DNA from: Lachnospiraceae bacterium
GTDB lineage: Bacteria; Bacillota; Clostridia; Lachnospirales; Lachnospiraceae
Direction of reading: 5' to 3'
NCBI GenBank assembly: GCA_910575475.1
Contig: CAJTGD010000001.1
Coordinates: 62,001 to 126,000, forward strand
Length of the DNA stretch: 64,000 bases
Position 1 is the first letter of the stretch. Each line of letters starts with the position of its first letter. A model generated the notes under the pieces. It was given only the letters and a program-made list of their open reading frames with translations. It ran no database searches and was not told the origin of the DNA. This document shows positions 1 through 8,843 of this stretch, in pieces. Position numbers and translations under genes: made by a program.

Positions 1-2354
1 ATCAATACTAGGCTCAGCGCTCCAAGGATGATGCGGTTCGTCTGGATATACCCCTGCGCGCTTGCCAGAGTATCCGATTTACAATTCACTGCGAGCCCCT
101 GGTTCGCATCCCTGCGGTTCTCGTCCTGCTGGATTTTCCAGACCGCCGCCTTGGCTGTGGGTTCCAACTCCGGTTCCACATTCAGATCCATCACGAAACA
201 TTTTTCTTTTGTCCCCAGCTTTGCAAATCCCTGTTCACTGACAAGAAAATACTTGATCCCCGGGCCGAACCATGTCCTTCTCAGTTTTGGAAATCCTTTC
301 GCCTGGGTGTCCAGATAACCGGCCAGTTCCAGCTCTGCCATACGGCAGTTTTCCTCCCGCCAGCTCTCAAACTCCGGTTCCGTCATCTGTTCCCAGGAAG
401 CCGTCCTTTCTTCTTTGGAAGGAAGCTGCCAGAATGTGACCGGAAGTCCCGTCGTCTCTTCTGCTTCTTCACTCAAAATCTGTGATAATTCATGATGATG
501 GAGCAGGACGGCTCCCCTTCCATCCCGCAGGCTGTCTATATCAACACAAAGCCGGTTCCTGTCCGCGTATTCTTCCAGTTTCCCGATGTATTCCTCATCC
601 ACGATCTGGACGGTGGCAATATCCCAGGAAGCCGGCAGTCCCCGTCCTTCTTCCCAAGTCTCGGTCTCCTCCGTTTCTTCCTGGCTCTTAAGCGTCTCCA
701 TCAAAGGCGCAAGGGCCTCTGCCCGGCGGTCCATATACAGATAGGCGCCTCTCACCACGACCGCCTGTTCCTTTTCTATCCCCTGAATCGAAAGCAGCTT
801 CTTCTCTGCCTCCTCTGTGATCGGAGAAAAATCGTCATTTTCATTGACTTGCACCGTGTTTCCTTCCGAATCCTGCTCGGAAGTATACACGATACCCCCG
901 ATAATAGAAAAATCCGCGTCTTTTTCAATGGAATGTGTATCATCTATCCCGGTCGTCAGGACCACCGCCCCCAGAGCCGTGACAACGCCCAGGAACAGAG
1001 ACGCGATTGTCAGGACACATCGTTTTTTATATCGGATCAGATTCTGCCATGCCATATAGAGAACCGGATTTTGCCGTGCAAAGCGTGTATGCTTCCGGAT
1101 ACCGCCACGCTTTTTTCCCGTATTTTTCTCCAAAGCGCCCCTGTAATGCAGCGCGTCCAGCGGTGTCAGACTTGCCGCCTGGTAAATCGTACAGGCGGCC
1201 GCTCCGAATACGACGATGGCTGTAAAACCTGCGGACGCTATGAGCAGCTCCGGACGGAATACCATAAGATCCGCGGATTTTCCGAAATTGTAGAGATAGA
1301 GGTTTCCCAGAATCCAGGGGACCAAAAACAGGATCACGGCGGCTGCTCCCGCAGCTCCCAGTACGGTTCCCTGGCATATCGTAAACACAGTCTGTCTCAG
1401 ATAGATTTGGCGAATCTGTCTCTGCGTCGTCCCCAGGATATCCAGAAGTCCGATCTGGCGGATCTCCTTCTGCATGGAAATGCCGAATATATTGTAGATC
1501 AGGAAAAATACACCCGCCAGGACGAGAACCGCGCAAAAAACTGCCATCCCGTATCCCCCCACGAAATCATTTACCACAGTATAGCTGTACCGATTTCCTC
1601 CAAGGAAACGCTGTGTCCGGTCCCTCACCGGGATATCCTGATATAAACGGTCTTCGATGCTGTATCCGTCGATGGTGCTTTTCTGGCAGATCATCAGCAG
1701 GTCCGGCTCCTCCAGGCTCATCCCCCACTTCTGCACCTGCGCCTCACTGGTATATCCCGCAGGCAGAGAAGTTCCCGGATCCAAATATTCCCTGAACCAG
1801 CCGCACAGTGTAAAATCCATTTCCTCCTGCTGCCCTGACGCAAGCTTTACGGACAATTTCAGAGCCATCCCCTCTTTGGGCTCCGAGATATGGAGTTCCT
1901 CCAATGCCCTGACGGAAAGCATCAGTTCCCCTTCCTCCTGAGGATATTTTCCATGGATGTGGGTATAGGCGGGCACCTGCATCTTCTCCCAGGCTGTCGG
2001 ATCCACTGCCTCCAAACCAGAAATGTACTCTGTTCCGTTGAAGAGCAGACCAGCCTCTACCTGTCTGCCCACGCAGTCCACATAGTCCAGCTCCTGGATG
2101 GCATGGTACTGTTCCATCGTCCCCCGTTCCAGGAAAGACGCTGCCACGGTCCCGTTTCCCCTGGCCGCCTGCAGATAATCCGCTTCCATTTTCCCGTAAG
2201 CAATACTGAATACCGTACACAATACAATGATTCCAAGTGCGGAGGCTCCTGCCAGGATCCGGTTTCTTCCTTTGCTGAACCGCCGGCATGCCTTTGCCAA
2301 AAGCCTGACCGCACTCTGGTTGTTGTTGGGAGTGTTTTTTCCGAAAATCCGCAT
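1..2354 (-). CDS. ABC transporter permease, FtsX/MacB type (partial, runs off left edge)
   Basis: An uninterrupted minus-strand frame runs from the ATG at 2354 to the left edge (784 codons, no stop), so the C-terminus is missing. It starts MRIFGKNTPNNNQ and has a first membrane segment (ILAGASALGIIVLCTVF) near residues 34-50. A large extracytoplasmic domain follows, then a cluster of three hydrophobic segments (such as FFLIYNIFGISMQ), then a second soluble domain opening with MAWQNLIRYKKR. This is the layout of FtsX-domain exporters. It begins one base after the ATPase stop, so the two are translationally coupled. The substrate is unknown; lipid, peptide or antibiotic export are all possible. 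Confidence 0.85.
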   Translation of the reverse strand, partial: MRIFGKNTPNNNQSAVRLLAKACRRFSKGRNRILAGASALGIIVLCTVFSIAYGKMEADYLQAARGNGTVAASFLERGTMEQYHAIQELDYVDCVGRQVEAGLLFNGTEYISGLEAVDPTAWEKMQVPAYTHIHGKYPQEEGELMLSVRALEELHISEPKEGMALKLSVKLASGQQEEMDFTLCGWFREYLDPGTSLPAGYTSEAQVQKWGMSLEEPDLLMICQKSTIDGYSIEDRLYQDIPVRDRTQRFLGGNRYSYTVVNDFVGGYGMAVFCAVLVLAGVFFLIYNIFGISMQKEIRQIGLLDILGTTQRQIRQIYLRQTVFTICQGTVLGAAGAAAVILFLVPWILGNLYLYNFGKSADLMVFRPELLIASAGFTAIVVFGAAACTIYQAASLTPLDALHYRGALEKNTGKKRGGIRKHTRFARQNPVLYMAWQNLIRYKKRCVLTIASLFLGVVTALGAVVLTTGIDDTHSIEKDADFSIIGGIVYTSEQDSEGNTVQVNENDDFSPITEEAEKKLLSIQGIEKEQAVVVRGAYLYMDRRAEALAPLMETLKSQEETEETETWEEGRGLPASWDIATVQIVDEEYIGKLEEYADRNRLCVDIDSLRDGRGAVLLHHHELSQILSEEAEETTGLPVTFWQLPSKEERTASWEQMTEPEFESWREENCRMAELELAGYLDTQAKGFPKLRRTWFGPGIKYFLVSEQGFAKLGTKEKCFVMDLNVEPELEPTAKAAVWKIQQDENRRDANQGLAVNCKSDTLASAQGYIQTNRIILGALSLVL

Positions 2355-2355
2355 C

Positions 2356-3036
2356 TCAACCCCTCCCTTCCCGCATTACGATCTTCCCGTCCTCAATGGG
2401 AAGGATCCGGTCCGCCATCTGGGCCACTTCCTCGTCGTGAGTCACCAGGATGACCGTCTGGTTGAAATGGACCGCGCAGGTTTTCAGAAGTCCTGCCACC
2501 TCCATGCTGGCCCGGGAGTCCAGGTTTCCGGTGGGTTCGTCGGCCAGGATGATGGCGGGCTTTACACTCAGGGCCCTTGCAATGGCCGCCCTCTGCTGCT
2601 GGCCGCCGGAAAGTGTGGAAGGCATCTGCCCCATTTTTTCCTCGATCTTCAAGGTCTGCACGATCTGCCTTAAAAATGCTTCATCAGGCGTCAAGCCGTC
2701 CAGACGCAGGGGCAGGATGATGTTTTCATAGACATTTAACACCGGCACCAGGTTGAACTGCTGGAATACAAACCCGATATTGCGTCTCCGGAAGATGGTC
2801 TTTTCATCCCTCTTCATCGTTTTCAGGCTCTGCCCGCGGATCAGTACGTCCCCTTTTGTGGGCGTATCCAGGCCGCCCAGCATGTTTAAAAGCGTGCTCT
2901 TTCCCGAGCCGGAGCTGCCTACCAGCGCCACAAATTCCCCTTCCTCAATGGAAATGTCCACGCCGTCCAAGGCCCGGACCTCATAGTCTCCGTTCACAAA
3001 ATATTTTTTCAGTCCCTCTGTTCTTACGATCTCCAT
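2356..3036 (-). CDS. ABC transporter ATP-binding protein (LolD/MacB family)
   Basis: 226 residues, a single nucleotide-binding domain of normal length. Visible motifs are Walker A GSSGSGKST (about 41-49), Q-loop VFQQFN, signature LSGGQQQR, Walker B ILADEPTGNLD and H-loop THD. It energises the FtsX-type permease that starts one base after its stop codon. AGGAGGG precedes the ATG. A candidate response-regulator site lies in the upstream region (3100-3134), and the kinase/regulator genes sit immediately upstream on the same strand, so control by that two-component system is likely. Confidence 0.93.
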   Translation of the reverse strand: MEIVRTEGLKKYFVNGDYEVRALDGVDISIEEGEFVALVGSSGSGKSTLLNMLGGLDTPTKGDVLIRGQSLKTMKRDEKTIFRRRNIGFVFQQFNLVPVLNVYENIILPLRLDGLTPDEAFLRQIVQTLKIEEKMGQMPSTLSGGQQQRAAIARALSVKPAIILADEPTGNLDSRASMEVAGLLKTCAVHFNQTVILVTHDEEVAQMADRILPIEDGKIVMREGRG

Positions 3037-3099
3037 CGCTTGAAATCCCTCCTGTCTGCAGTTATCCGTGTAAGCTGCCTTGCTCTGTACACTGCTTTT

Positions 3100-3134
3100 A
3101 GTATAAAAGGGAAATCTAACAAATTACTAACAAA
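3100..3134 (-). promoter_or_regulatory. promoter with tandem response-regulator-like direct repeats
   Basis: On the minus strand a -10 hexamer TATACT (3105-3100) follows two direct repeats of TTTGTTAG (plus-strand CTAACAAA at 3116-3123 and 3127-3134) spaced 11 bp apart. Repeats one helical turn apart at the -35 region are typical of OmpR-family regulator sites. No good -35 hexamer is present, consistent with activator dependence. The regulator at 4284-4952 is the obvious candidate; this link is inference. Confidence 0.5.
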
Positions 3135-3164
3135 ATAAAAAATATTCCAACCGCACAGCTGGAA
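3131..3164 (-). terminator. terminator-like hairpin after the sensor kinase (repeat family C, copy 1)
   Basis: Minus-strand TTCCA/TGGAA arms enclose GCTGTGCGGT and are followed by TATTTTTTATTTT. The stem is short, but the U-rich tail is good and it lies directly after the kinase stop codon. The sequence resembles hairpins at 23983-24013 and 29586-29637. Confidence 0.5.
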
Positions 3165-3170
3165 AATCTT

Positions 3171-4157
3171 TCATCGGGAAGCTGTCGAGGATCTTTCCAG
3201 ATAGATCTCCACGCAGGTTCCGTCCTTCTGCCGTTTCAGCTTTACAAATCCGTTGTGAAGAAGGACGATCTCTCTTGCCAGGTAGAGCCCCAGTCCAAAG
3301 CCTTCTGTTTTCTTCGCGTTGCTTCCTCTGTAAAAGCGCTGGAAAACCTTTGCCTCGTCCCCCTCTTCGATCCCGGTTCCATGATCGCTGACCCAGATCC
3401 GCACAAACATTTCATTCTGCCGGGCGCCCAGCAGGATCTCATTCCTTTCCCCGGTCCGGCTTCCCGCTTCCTGGCAGTTCTCCCCGGCTGCCTTGTCGGC
3501 CGCCGGAAGGGAGTACTTTACCGCATTGTCCAGCAGGTTGAAGACAGCCTCCCCCAGCCAGTCCGCGTCATGGGTGTGGAGCAGCTGTTCCGGAAAATCA
3601 GTGCGGATCCGAAGGCCCTGCTCCTGAGCCTTTCTCCGTACCTGGTCCGCCGCTTCCTCAAGGGTCAGCAATAGATCGGTGTCACCGGGGCGGATGCGGA
3701 TGATCCGGTGCTCCAGCCTGGACATCCGGATAAAGCTCTCCGCAAGGAAATGGATCTTCTTTTCCGAAAGCGACGCCGCTTTCAGATAGCTTTCCCGTTC
3801 GGTCCTGCTCAGATCCGGATCCTGTAAAAAGTCCAGATAGGTCTCGATATTGGCAAGGGGCGTCCGCATCTGGTGCGCGATCTCCGTGATCAGATTTTTG
3901 ATGGAATCCCGATCCTGTTCCAGACGCGCATGATATCCCTTCGTCATGCGCTGCAGGCGGGAGAGCTGATGCTGTATCTTGGAGGAGAGCGTTTCCCGGC
4001 AGGGCACATACTCCGGAAACTCCCTGCCGTCCAGAACGCATTCCAGCATGGAAGAGATCTCCGCCAGCTCCCGCTCCCTGTATTTTCCCTGTCCGTACCA
4101 GACGGCGCCGGTACTTAAAGCTACCAGCGCCGCCGTAATCATACACCATACTGCCAT
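3171..4157 (-). CDS. sensor histidine kinase
   Basis: 328 residues. There is one N-terminal membrane segment (about 2-20), a linker, an H-box IAHQMRTPLAN with the phosphoacceptor His, N-box LLDNAVKYS, G1 DHGTGI and G2 FGLGLYLA. Partner of the response regulator 126 bp upstream. One oddity: a 20-codon stretch starting MKKFHLQPYRRER lies in the same frame upstream and is separated from this ATG only by a TAA and one Lys codon. The true N-terminus may therefore once have been longer. AAAGGA sits 12 bases before the chosen ATG, which is acceptable. Likely role: sensing substrates of the neighbouring exporter (inference). Confidence 0.9.
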   Translation of the reverse strand: MAVWCMITAALVALSTGAVWYGQGKYRERELAEISSMLECVLDGREFPEYVPCRETLSSKIQHQLSRLQRMTKGYHARLEQDRDSIKNLITEIAHQMRTPLANIETYLDFLQDPDLSRTERESYLKAASLSEKKIHFLAESFIRMSRLEHRIIRIRPGDTDLLLTLEEAADQVRRKAQEQGLRIRTDFPEQLLHTHDADWLGEAVFNLLDNAVKYSLPAADKAAGENCQEAGSRTGERNEILLGARQNEMFVRIWVSDHGTGIEEGDEAKVFQRFYRGSNAKKTEGFGLGLYLAREIVLLHNGFVKLKRQKDGTCVEIYLERSSTASR

Positions 4158-4283
4158 TTTTTATTTCCGTCCTTTTTTCTTCATTCTTTCCCGCCTGTAC
4201 GGTTGCAGGTGGAATTTTTTCATAATTACGGCCTGTTCCTAATAGCGGCATCTGCCATTCTGAATCGCTGATACTCACCTGTT

Positions 4284-4952
4284 TTATTCCCCAAAGACAT
4301 ATCCCTGTCCGAATACATTTTTGATATACACCGGATTCGCGGCATCCGGCTCGATCTTCCTGCGCAGGCGGGTGACCGTCATGCTGACCGTGTTTTCTCC
4401 TACGAACGTGCCGTCCACATCCCACACCTGCTCCAGGATCTGATTTTTGGTGAGGAGCTGTCCCTTGTTCCTGGCCAGATATTCCAGCAGGCGGTATTCC
4501 TTCATCGTCAGCGGGATCTCCTCTCCGCCTCGGGTGACCCGCTTGCGGGCAAATTCGATTGCAAGCCCCCGGTACAGAAACGCCTCTTTTTTCTCTCCGC
4601 ACCGGAACAGAACGGCCTGGATCCGTTTGATCAGAACCCGCATGGGAAATGGTTTCACCACATAGTCGTCTGCTCCTGCGGTGAATGCCCCCAGCATGTC
4701 CTCCTCTTCGTCCTGCCCGGTCAGGAAGATGGCCGGGATCTCCTGATATCTGCGCATGTCCCGGCAGAAGCTGATCCCGTCGCCGTCGGGCAGGTTGATG
4801 TCGATCAGCAGCAGGTCCGGATTTTTTTCCAGCAAATGCCTGCCCTCCCTGCAGTTCACGGCGGACAAAGTCTGGTAGCCCTCCTTTCGGAGCGCGATAG
4901 CCAGCGCCTGCGCGAGCAGTTCATCGTCTTCGATAATGCCGATTGTTTCCAT
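4284..4952 (-). CDS. response regulator, OmpR/PhoB family
   Basis: 222 residues. The receiver domain (about 1-115) has acidic residues EDDE near 7-10, a phosphoacceptor Asp in LLLIDINLPDGDG, a conserved Thr/Ser in FLTGQ and Lys in VVKPF. The winged-helix DNA-binding domain (about 125-222) contains LTMKEYRLLEYLARN and the C-terminal GQGYVF. AAAGGA precedes the ATG. It is followed after 126 bp by its kinase and then by the ABC exporter it probably controls. Confidence 0.93.
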   Translation of the reverse strand: METIGIIEDDELLAQALAIALRKEGYQTLSAVNCREGRHLLEKNPDLLLIDINLPDGDGISFCRDMRRYQEIPAIFLTGQDEEEDMLGAFTAGADDYVVKPFPMRVLIKRIQAVLFRCGEKKEAFLYRGLAIEFARKRVTRGGEEIPLTMKEYRLLEYLARNKGQLLTKNQILEQVWDVDGTFVGENTVSMTVTRLRRKIEPDAANPVYIKNVFGQGYVFGE

Positions 4953-5013
4953 CTCTTTTGTTTCCTTTCTTCTGGAGCCTTCAACCGTACAGGCAGGGGC
5001 TTTCAGTTCCTTA

Positions 5014-5265
5014 TTATATTTCCAGCAGAGCTTCGCAGCCGCAGCCCAGCGCGCGGGCCAGCATCAGCACCGTAACTGCTGTTGTATGATTGATATTTCT
5101 CTGGCGCTGTTCGAAAAGCTGGATCTGTCTGAGGGGAACCTTCGACAGCTCCGCCAGCTCGCTCTGGGATAAACCGGCATACTTCCTGAGGCGTTTCAGA
5201 TTCGTTTCTTTATAACAGGCCGCAAGCTTTTCATCCATCGCGGAAACAAACTGCATCAGATCCAT
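5014..5265 (-). CDS. small XRE-family helix-turn-helix protein
   Basis: 83 residues. The helix-turn-helix spans about residues 23-70: LKRLRKYAGLSQSELAELS followed by VPLRQIQLFEQRQRNIN. The N-terminal 20 residues are a short helix (MDLMQFVSAMDEKLAACY). It lies 61 bp upstream of the response regulator gene on the same strand and could be cotranscribed with it. No partner toxin is visible, so a role as a stand-alone regulator is more likely than an antitoxin. The target is unknown. Confidence 0.8.
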   Translation of the reverse strand: MDLMQFVSAMDEKLAACYKETNLKRLRKYAGLSQSELAELSKVPLRQIQLFEQRQRNINHTTAVTVLMLARALGCGCEALLEI

Positions 5266-5302
5266 CTCGTGATATTTGTCTGTGGAGTGTAACAGCTAAC
5301 TT

Positions 5303-6820
5303 TTACCCATTTGTACTTACCCAATTCCCGCTTTGGTTGATCGGATAGGAACCAATCGGTTTCAGTGATAAGTTCATCCTCACACTTTCCCCATCTCCCA
5401 GGCTATTTTTGAAATCCAGCCACCCCATCATATACTGCTCATAGATGCTTCCGCTTTGATGATAGGAACCTGTTTTTCGGTCTGATGAATTTCCGAAAAA
5501 GTCATTCCAATAAGATCCGCTGTTCTTATATCTGTAGATTTCCTTCATATGGCTTGATTCCATTTTTTCTGCATACTGTGCCCTTCCAGATTCCACCCCT
5601 TTGATCAATGCTTCCATCGCATTGCCGGAAAGGCGGTACTGCTCCATTGTTTTATCATATACTCTCCACACAGCATCCGCATCCAGCCCGGCATTTCCCT
5701 GAATATCATATGTCGTCCTTGCATTCTTCCGGTTATTTTCCAGCTTACGGCTGAACTGTTCTAAAAAGGCATTCAGATATCCGCCCAGCGCTTTCTGCAG
5801 GGTTGCCTGAAACGCAGAGCTTCTGTTTCCTTCTTTCCCTAATACATCCGTTTTCATTGCAAGCATGGCAAAATCCAGGCCGATTCTTTCCTCATTCGTC
5901 TCATAGTGATTTGCCTTTGCCGCCATTTCGGAAAGGCTGGAAGCATATTGCCCCAGCGCATCCAGTTCCTGGAGGGAATACTCTCCACTTTTTAAAGCAT
6001 TTGCCCCGGAAATATTCCCCTGGGCACGCAGCCTGGCCGCAATGTATTCATCATCCTTCAAAAGCCATTCGTCCTCTGTGCCCTCTAATCCTGTAAAGCC
6101 TTTGTTCTGCTCCAGAAATGACCTGTACTCCGCGGCCTTCTGATCCACACCGCTCTTGAAGGATTGATAGATCTTTTCCTTTTCTCCGGAAACACCATAG
6201 TCTTCCAGAATACCTCCTACGATCTCAGAATAGCTTTTCGCCGCTCTTTCCAGGGTCGTCTCATACATCTCATTCAATCGGTCCAGCCGCTCTTTTTGCT
6301 CTGTTCCCGTATAGGTTGTTTTGATCTTATCCTCCATGGCCGCGTAACGCGAAGCAAGGTACTCTAAATTTTTGCGAAATTCTCCGGAAGCGACAGATCG
6401 GTAAGATGCTCCGGATTCGAACCCAAGTCCGGAAAGCTCGAATTTGAGCATGCTGAAATCCGTATCGCTCACTTCGTCAAGCAGACCGCCCTGCTGGAGC
6501 ATTTTTTCCACATCCCCGGCACTTAAGGTCCTGTTCGAAGTATCCGCCGTACCATTTAAGACATCGAACAGGTTCACTGTGTTCATCTTCCGCCATTGCT
6601 TATTGACCGCATCCGCTTTTGTATAATCGGAGTTGTCGGCGGCATATAGAGATTTTGTCAGAGAAGAATACGTTTCTGTCGATGATGCCGATTGCCCTGT
6701 ATGGCCTGTCACACCGGACGTCCGGCCTTTTTCCGGCTTTGCCTGGGTCAGTTGTGCCTGAAATGGTTCCGCAATGTTCACTGCTGCCGGCAATCTGGCA
6801 ATTCTTTCTGATATTGTCAT
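5303..6820 (-). CDS. uncharacterised 505-residue protein
   Basis: Not recognised. The frame is long and well formed, with AGGAGTGA before the ATG and a strong promoter 56 bases upstream. The product is hydrophilic, with no signal peptide or membrane segment. The N-terminal 60 residues are Ser/Thr/Gly-rich and probably disordered. The middle (about 130-420) is mainly helical and charged (ASRYAAMEDKIKTTY, EQFSRKLENNRKNAR), and the C-terminus is Ser/Gly/Tyr-rich. Absence of a Sec signal with a disordered N-terminus would fit a cytosolic structural protein or a substrate of a dedicated secretion route, but nothing in the context proves this. Confidence 0.75.
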   Translation of the reverse strand: MTISERIARLPAAVNIAEPFQAQLTQAKPEKGRTSGVTGHTGQSASSTETYSSLTKSLYAADNSDYTKADAVNKQWRKMNTVNLFDVLNGTADTSNRTLSAGDVEKMLQQGGLLDEVSDTDFSMLKFELSGLGFESGASYRSVASGEFRKNLEYLASRYAAMEDKIKTTYTGTEQKERLDRLNEMYETTLERAAKSYSEIVGGILEDYGVSGEKEKIYQSFKSGVDQKAAEYRSFLEQNKGFTGLEGTEDEWLLKDDEYIAARLRAQGNISGANALKSGEYSLQELDALGQYASSLSEMAAKANHYETNEERIGLDFAMLAMKTDVLGKEGNRSSAFQATLQKALGGYLNAFLEQFSRKLENNRKNARTTYDIQGNAGLDADAVWRVYDKTMEQYRLSGNAMEALIKGVESGRAQYAEKMESSHMKEIYRYKNSGSYWNDFFGNSSDRKTGSYHQSGSIYEQYMMGWLDFKNSLGDGESVRMNLSLKPIGSYPINQSGNWVSTNG

Positions 6821-6875
6821 GACTCGTCACTCCTTAACTTCTTCAAATAATTTACAATCATTTCTTTATAATTCC

Positions 6876-6904
6876 AGTATAGCCCTGAGTTTTTATCCTG
6901 TAAA
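6876..6904 (-). promoter_or_regulatory. sigma-A type promoter for the 505-residue protein
   Basis: On the minus strand, -35 TTTACA (6904-6899), a 17-base spacer and -10 TATACT (6881-6876), ending 55 bases before the start codon. Confidence 0.65.
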
Positions 6905-7049
6905 GGTTTATTTCCGCAGCATATGAGATATTCAGACTGCTGAATAGGTATGGGTATTCCCTTACTCACCGTATTTTTTGCTTTACGAAAGGTTTAAACA
7001 GGTATTTCCAATATCCAAAACGTGACCTTTTTAATATATCTGTATTGCC

Positions 7050-7096
7050 TTGACTTTTTGAACATCGTTCAGTATAATATATATTGAACAATGTTC
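7050..7096 (+). promoter_or_regulatory. promoter with two TetR-type palindromic operators
   Basis: -35 TTGACT (7050-7055), 17-base spacer, -10 TATAAT (7073-7078). Two near-identical palindromes flank the -10: GAACATCGTTC (7060-7070, inside the spacer) and GAACAATGTTC (7086-7096, just past the expected start of transcription). A repressor bound to either would block RNA polymerase. The TetR product of the first gene is the obvious binder, giving autorepression. Confidence 0.78.
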
Positions 7097-7111
7097 AGGA
7101 GGCATAGGGAT

Positions 7112-7687
7112 ATGGATAATAAAGAAACAATCATACAGACGACGATTGCACTCATTGAGGAAAAAGGCGAAGATTTAGATAAAATTACCGTCCGTGAAAT
7201 ATCTAAAAAGGCAGGCGTTGGGTTAGGTCTTGTGAATTATCATTTTGGTAACAAAGATAAACTTATGGAACTATGCGTTGAGCGTATCATAAACAGGATT
7301 GTTGAACAATTTCAAAATATTCGAGAGGAAACAGAGGTTCTTACACCTTTTGAGAAATTAGAATACCTTGGCAACATGACTTTTGATTTTCTGTTCGAGC
7401 ATTATGCGGTTTCCAGAATTTCAGTGCTTACCGATATGAAAAATCCGAAGATAGACGACAACACTCACAGAACTTATGCTGCATATCTTCCTCTTGTCGC
7501 CGCTTGCCGTCCCGATTGGGATGAACATACTGTAAAAAGAAAGACTTTTTGCCTGATTTCGGTTATGCAGCAGGCTTTTCTTCGGTATGAAACGGCATCA
7601 ATGATACTTGATGTTGATTTGAATAAAAGGGAAAACCGCAGGGCATGGCACACACAAATTTTACATGATGTTTTGGAGGTTTCATGA
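7112..7687 (+). CDS. TetR/AcrR-family transcriptional regulator
   Basis: 191 residues from the ATG at 7112, chosen over 7091 because AGGAGG (7097-7102) sits 9 bases ahead of it and the earlier ATG lies inside the operator. The N-terminal helix-turn-helix is clear: IQTTIALIEEKGEDLDKITV, then REISKKAGVGLGLVNYHFGN. The C-terminal ligand domain is not recognised. The stop overlaps the start of the next gene (ATGA), so the pair forms one transcript. It probably represses itself and the flavodoxin-like reductase in response to an electrophile or redox ligand (inference). Confidence 0.92.
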   Translation: MDNKETIIQTTIALIEEKGEDLDKITVREISKKAGVGLGLVNYHFGNKDKLMELCVERIINRIVEQFQNIREETEVLTPFEKLEYLGNMTFDFLFEHYAVSRISVLTDMKNPKIDDNTHRTYAAYLPLVAACRPDWDEHTVKRKTFCLISVMQQAFLRYETASMILDVDLNKRENRRAWHTQILHDVLEVS

Positions 7688-8295
7688 TGAATATAACAGT
7701 TATAAATGGAACAGAAAAATACGGTGTAACTTATCGTCTGAAAGAAATGTTTTTAACTGCTTTTAAGGATAATGCAAATATTACAGAATATTATCTTCCG
7801 AAAGATTGTCCCAATTTCTGCAATGGCTGTATAAGCTGTATAACAAAAGGCGAAAACACCTGTAAAGACGCAGAATACATCGGAAAAATTGACAAATCTC
7901 TATTGGATGCAGATTTAGTTGTAATGACCTCTCCTGCATATGTGTTCCACTCTACGGGAGCGATGAAAGCTTTTCTCGACCATTTTGCCTACCGTTGGCT
8001 ATCACACCGTCCCGCTTCCGAAATGTTTGAAAAGCGGGCAGTGATTATTACGCAGTGTTTAGGCGCAGGAGCAAAATCTGCGGCAAAGGATATCAAGCAC
8101 AGCTTATCTTGGTGGGGAGTTTCTAAAATCGGAATCTTCACTGGTGCATTGATGAGCGATATTGTTTGGGAAAACCAGACCGTGGAAATAATAGATGATA
8201 AAAGTAATCCGAATGGATATTTATACAACAAATCAACCTTGCTACGGAGCGTTGCCTTTGTGAAAATGAGCGTTTCTTGTAACGAATTGTTATAG
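7684..8295 (+). CDS. flavodoxin-fold NAD(P)H-dependent oxidoreductase
   Basis: 203 residues. It starts MMNITVINGTEKYGVTYRL, the first strand and phosphate loop of a flavodoxin-like fold. A Cys cluster follows (CPNFCNGCISC, then TC), then the FMN-site strand VVMTSPAYVFHSTGAMKAFLD. This matches the NADPH-dependent FMN reductase-like iron-sulfur flavoprotein family. Translationally coupled to the TetR gene (ATGA overlap). Likely reduces a quinone or other small electrophile; the substrate cannot be read from sequence. It ends with TAG, used here as a normal stop. Confidence 0.85.
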   Translation: MMNITVINGTEKYGVTYRLKEMFLTAFKDNANITEYYLPKDCPNFCNGCISCITKGENTCKDAEYIGKIDKSLLDADLVVMTSPAYVFHSTGAMKAFLDHFAYRWLSHRPASEMFEKRAVIITQCLGAGAKSAAKDIKHSLSWWGVSKIGIFTGALMSDIVWENQTVEIIDDKSNPNGYLYNKSTLLRSVAFVKMSVSCNELL

Positions 8296-8350
8296 GTATT
8301 ATCATGAAATCGGCAGCGAAAAGCTGACTTAATTTTGGGAGGATTATAAA

Positions 8351-8434
8351 ATGGTAAAAAATGATAAAACAAAAATGACATTAGGTGAAAAATTAAAATC
8401 CGCACGGAAAAGCGCAGGACTTACACAAGAGTAG
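8351..8434 (+). pseudogene. remnant of an XRE-type helix-turn-helix gene
   Basis: GGGAGG precedes ATG at 8351. The 27 codons give MVKNDKTKMTLGEKLKSARK then SAGLTQE, the first helix of a typical XRE repressor. A TAG follows at 8432-8434 where the family normally continues EQLAEKM. The next bases (TTG, extra TA, GCAGAAAAATGTC) still resemble that continuation with a second lesion. A C-to-T change of a Gln codon plus a small insertion explains the break. Nothing further downstream can be read as the rest of the gene. Confidence 0.6.
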
Positions 8435-8591
8435 TTGTAGCAGAAAAATGTCCCGGAAATGTATAACAAACAATGTCAATTTTGACCTAATCATTTGTCA
8501 AAAAGTCATCTAAAAACTTGTTTCTGACAGTGATATGATAATACACGTAGCAAGGATACAAACAACATCAACCAAAAAGGAGAGAATGATT

Positions 8592-8765
8592 ATGTATATG
8601 AATATGACAGCAGAACAGATCAATTATATGTTTGAGGCAAATGCAAATATCGGGAACGCAATCATCCGCGCATTCAAGAAATATTGGGCAGAGAACGCGG
8701 AAATGATCTGCGCGGGACTGGCGGCAATGAGCGGACAGTATTATGTGCCGTCTTCGAGGAAATAA
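8592..8765 (+). CDS. small protein of unknown function
   Basis: 57 residues from the ATG at 8592, with AAAGGAG 9 bases upstream; in-frame ATGs at 8586 and 8598 are alternatives. It starts MYMNMTAEQINYMFEANANI and ends QYYVPSSRK, with two probable amphipathic helices and no membrane segment. It is a monocistronic gene ending in a good terminator at 8844-8888. Not recognised; the dedicated terminator and strong ribosome site argue that it is real. Confidence 0.5.
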   Translation: MYMNMTAEQINYMFEANANIGNAIIRAFKKYWAENAEMICAGLAAMSGQYYVPSSRK

Positions 8766-8843
8766 TCTCATGGACGGTAATGGCAAGGACTACAGAAAGC
8801 CTGCCGCCGGCAGCCTTTCCGCATACGATGATATCAAAAAAAG

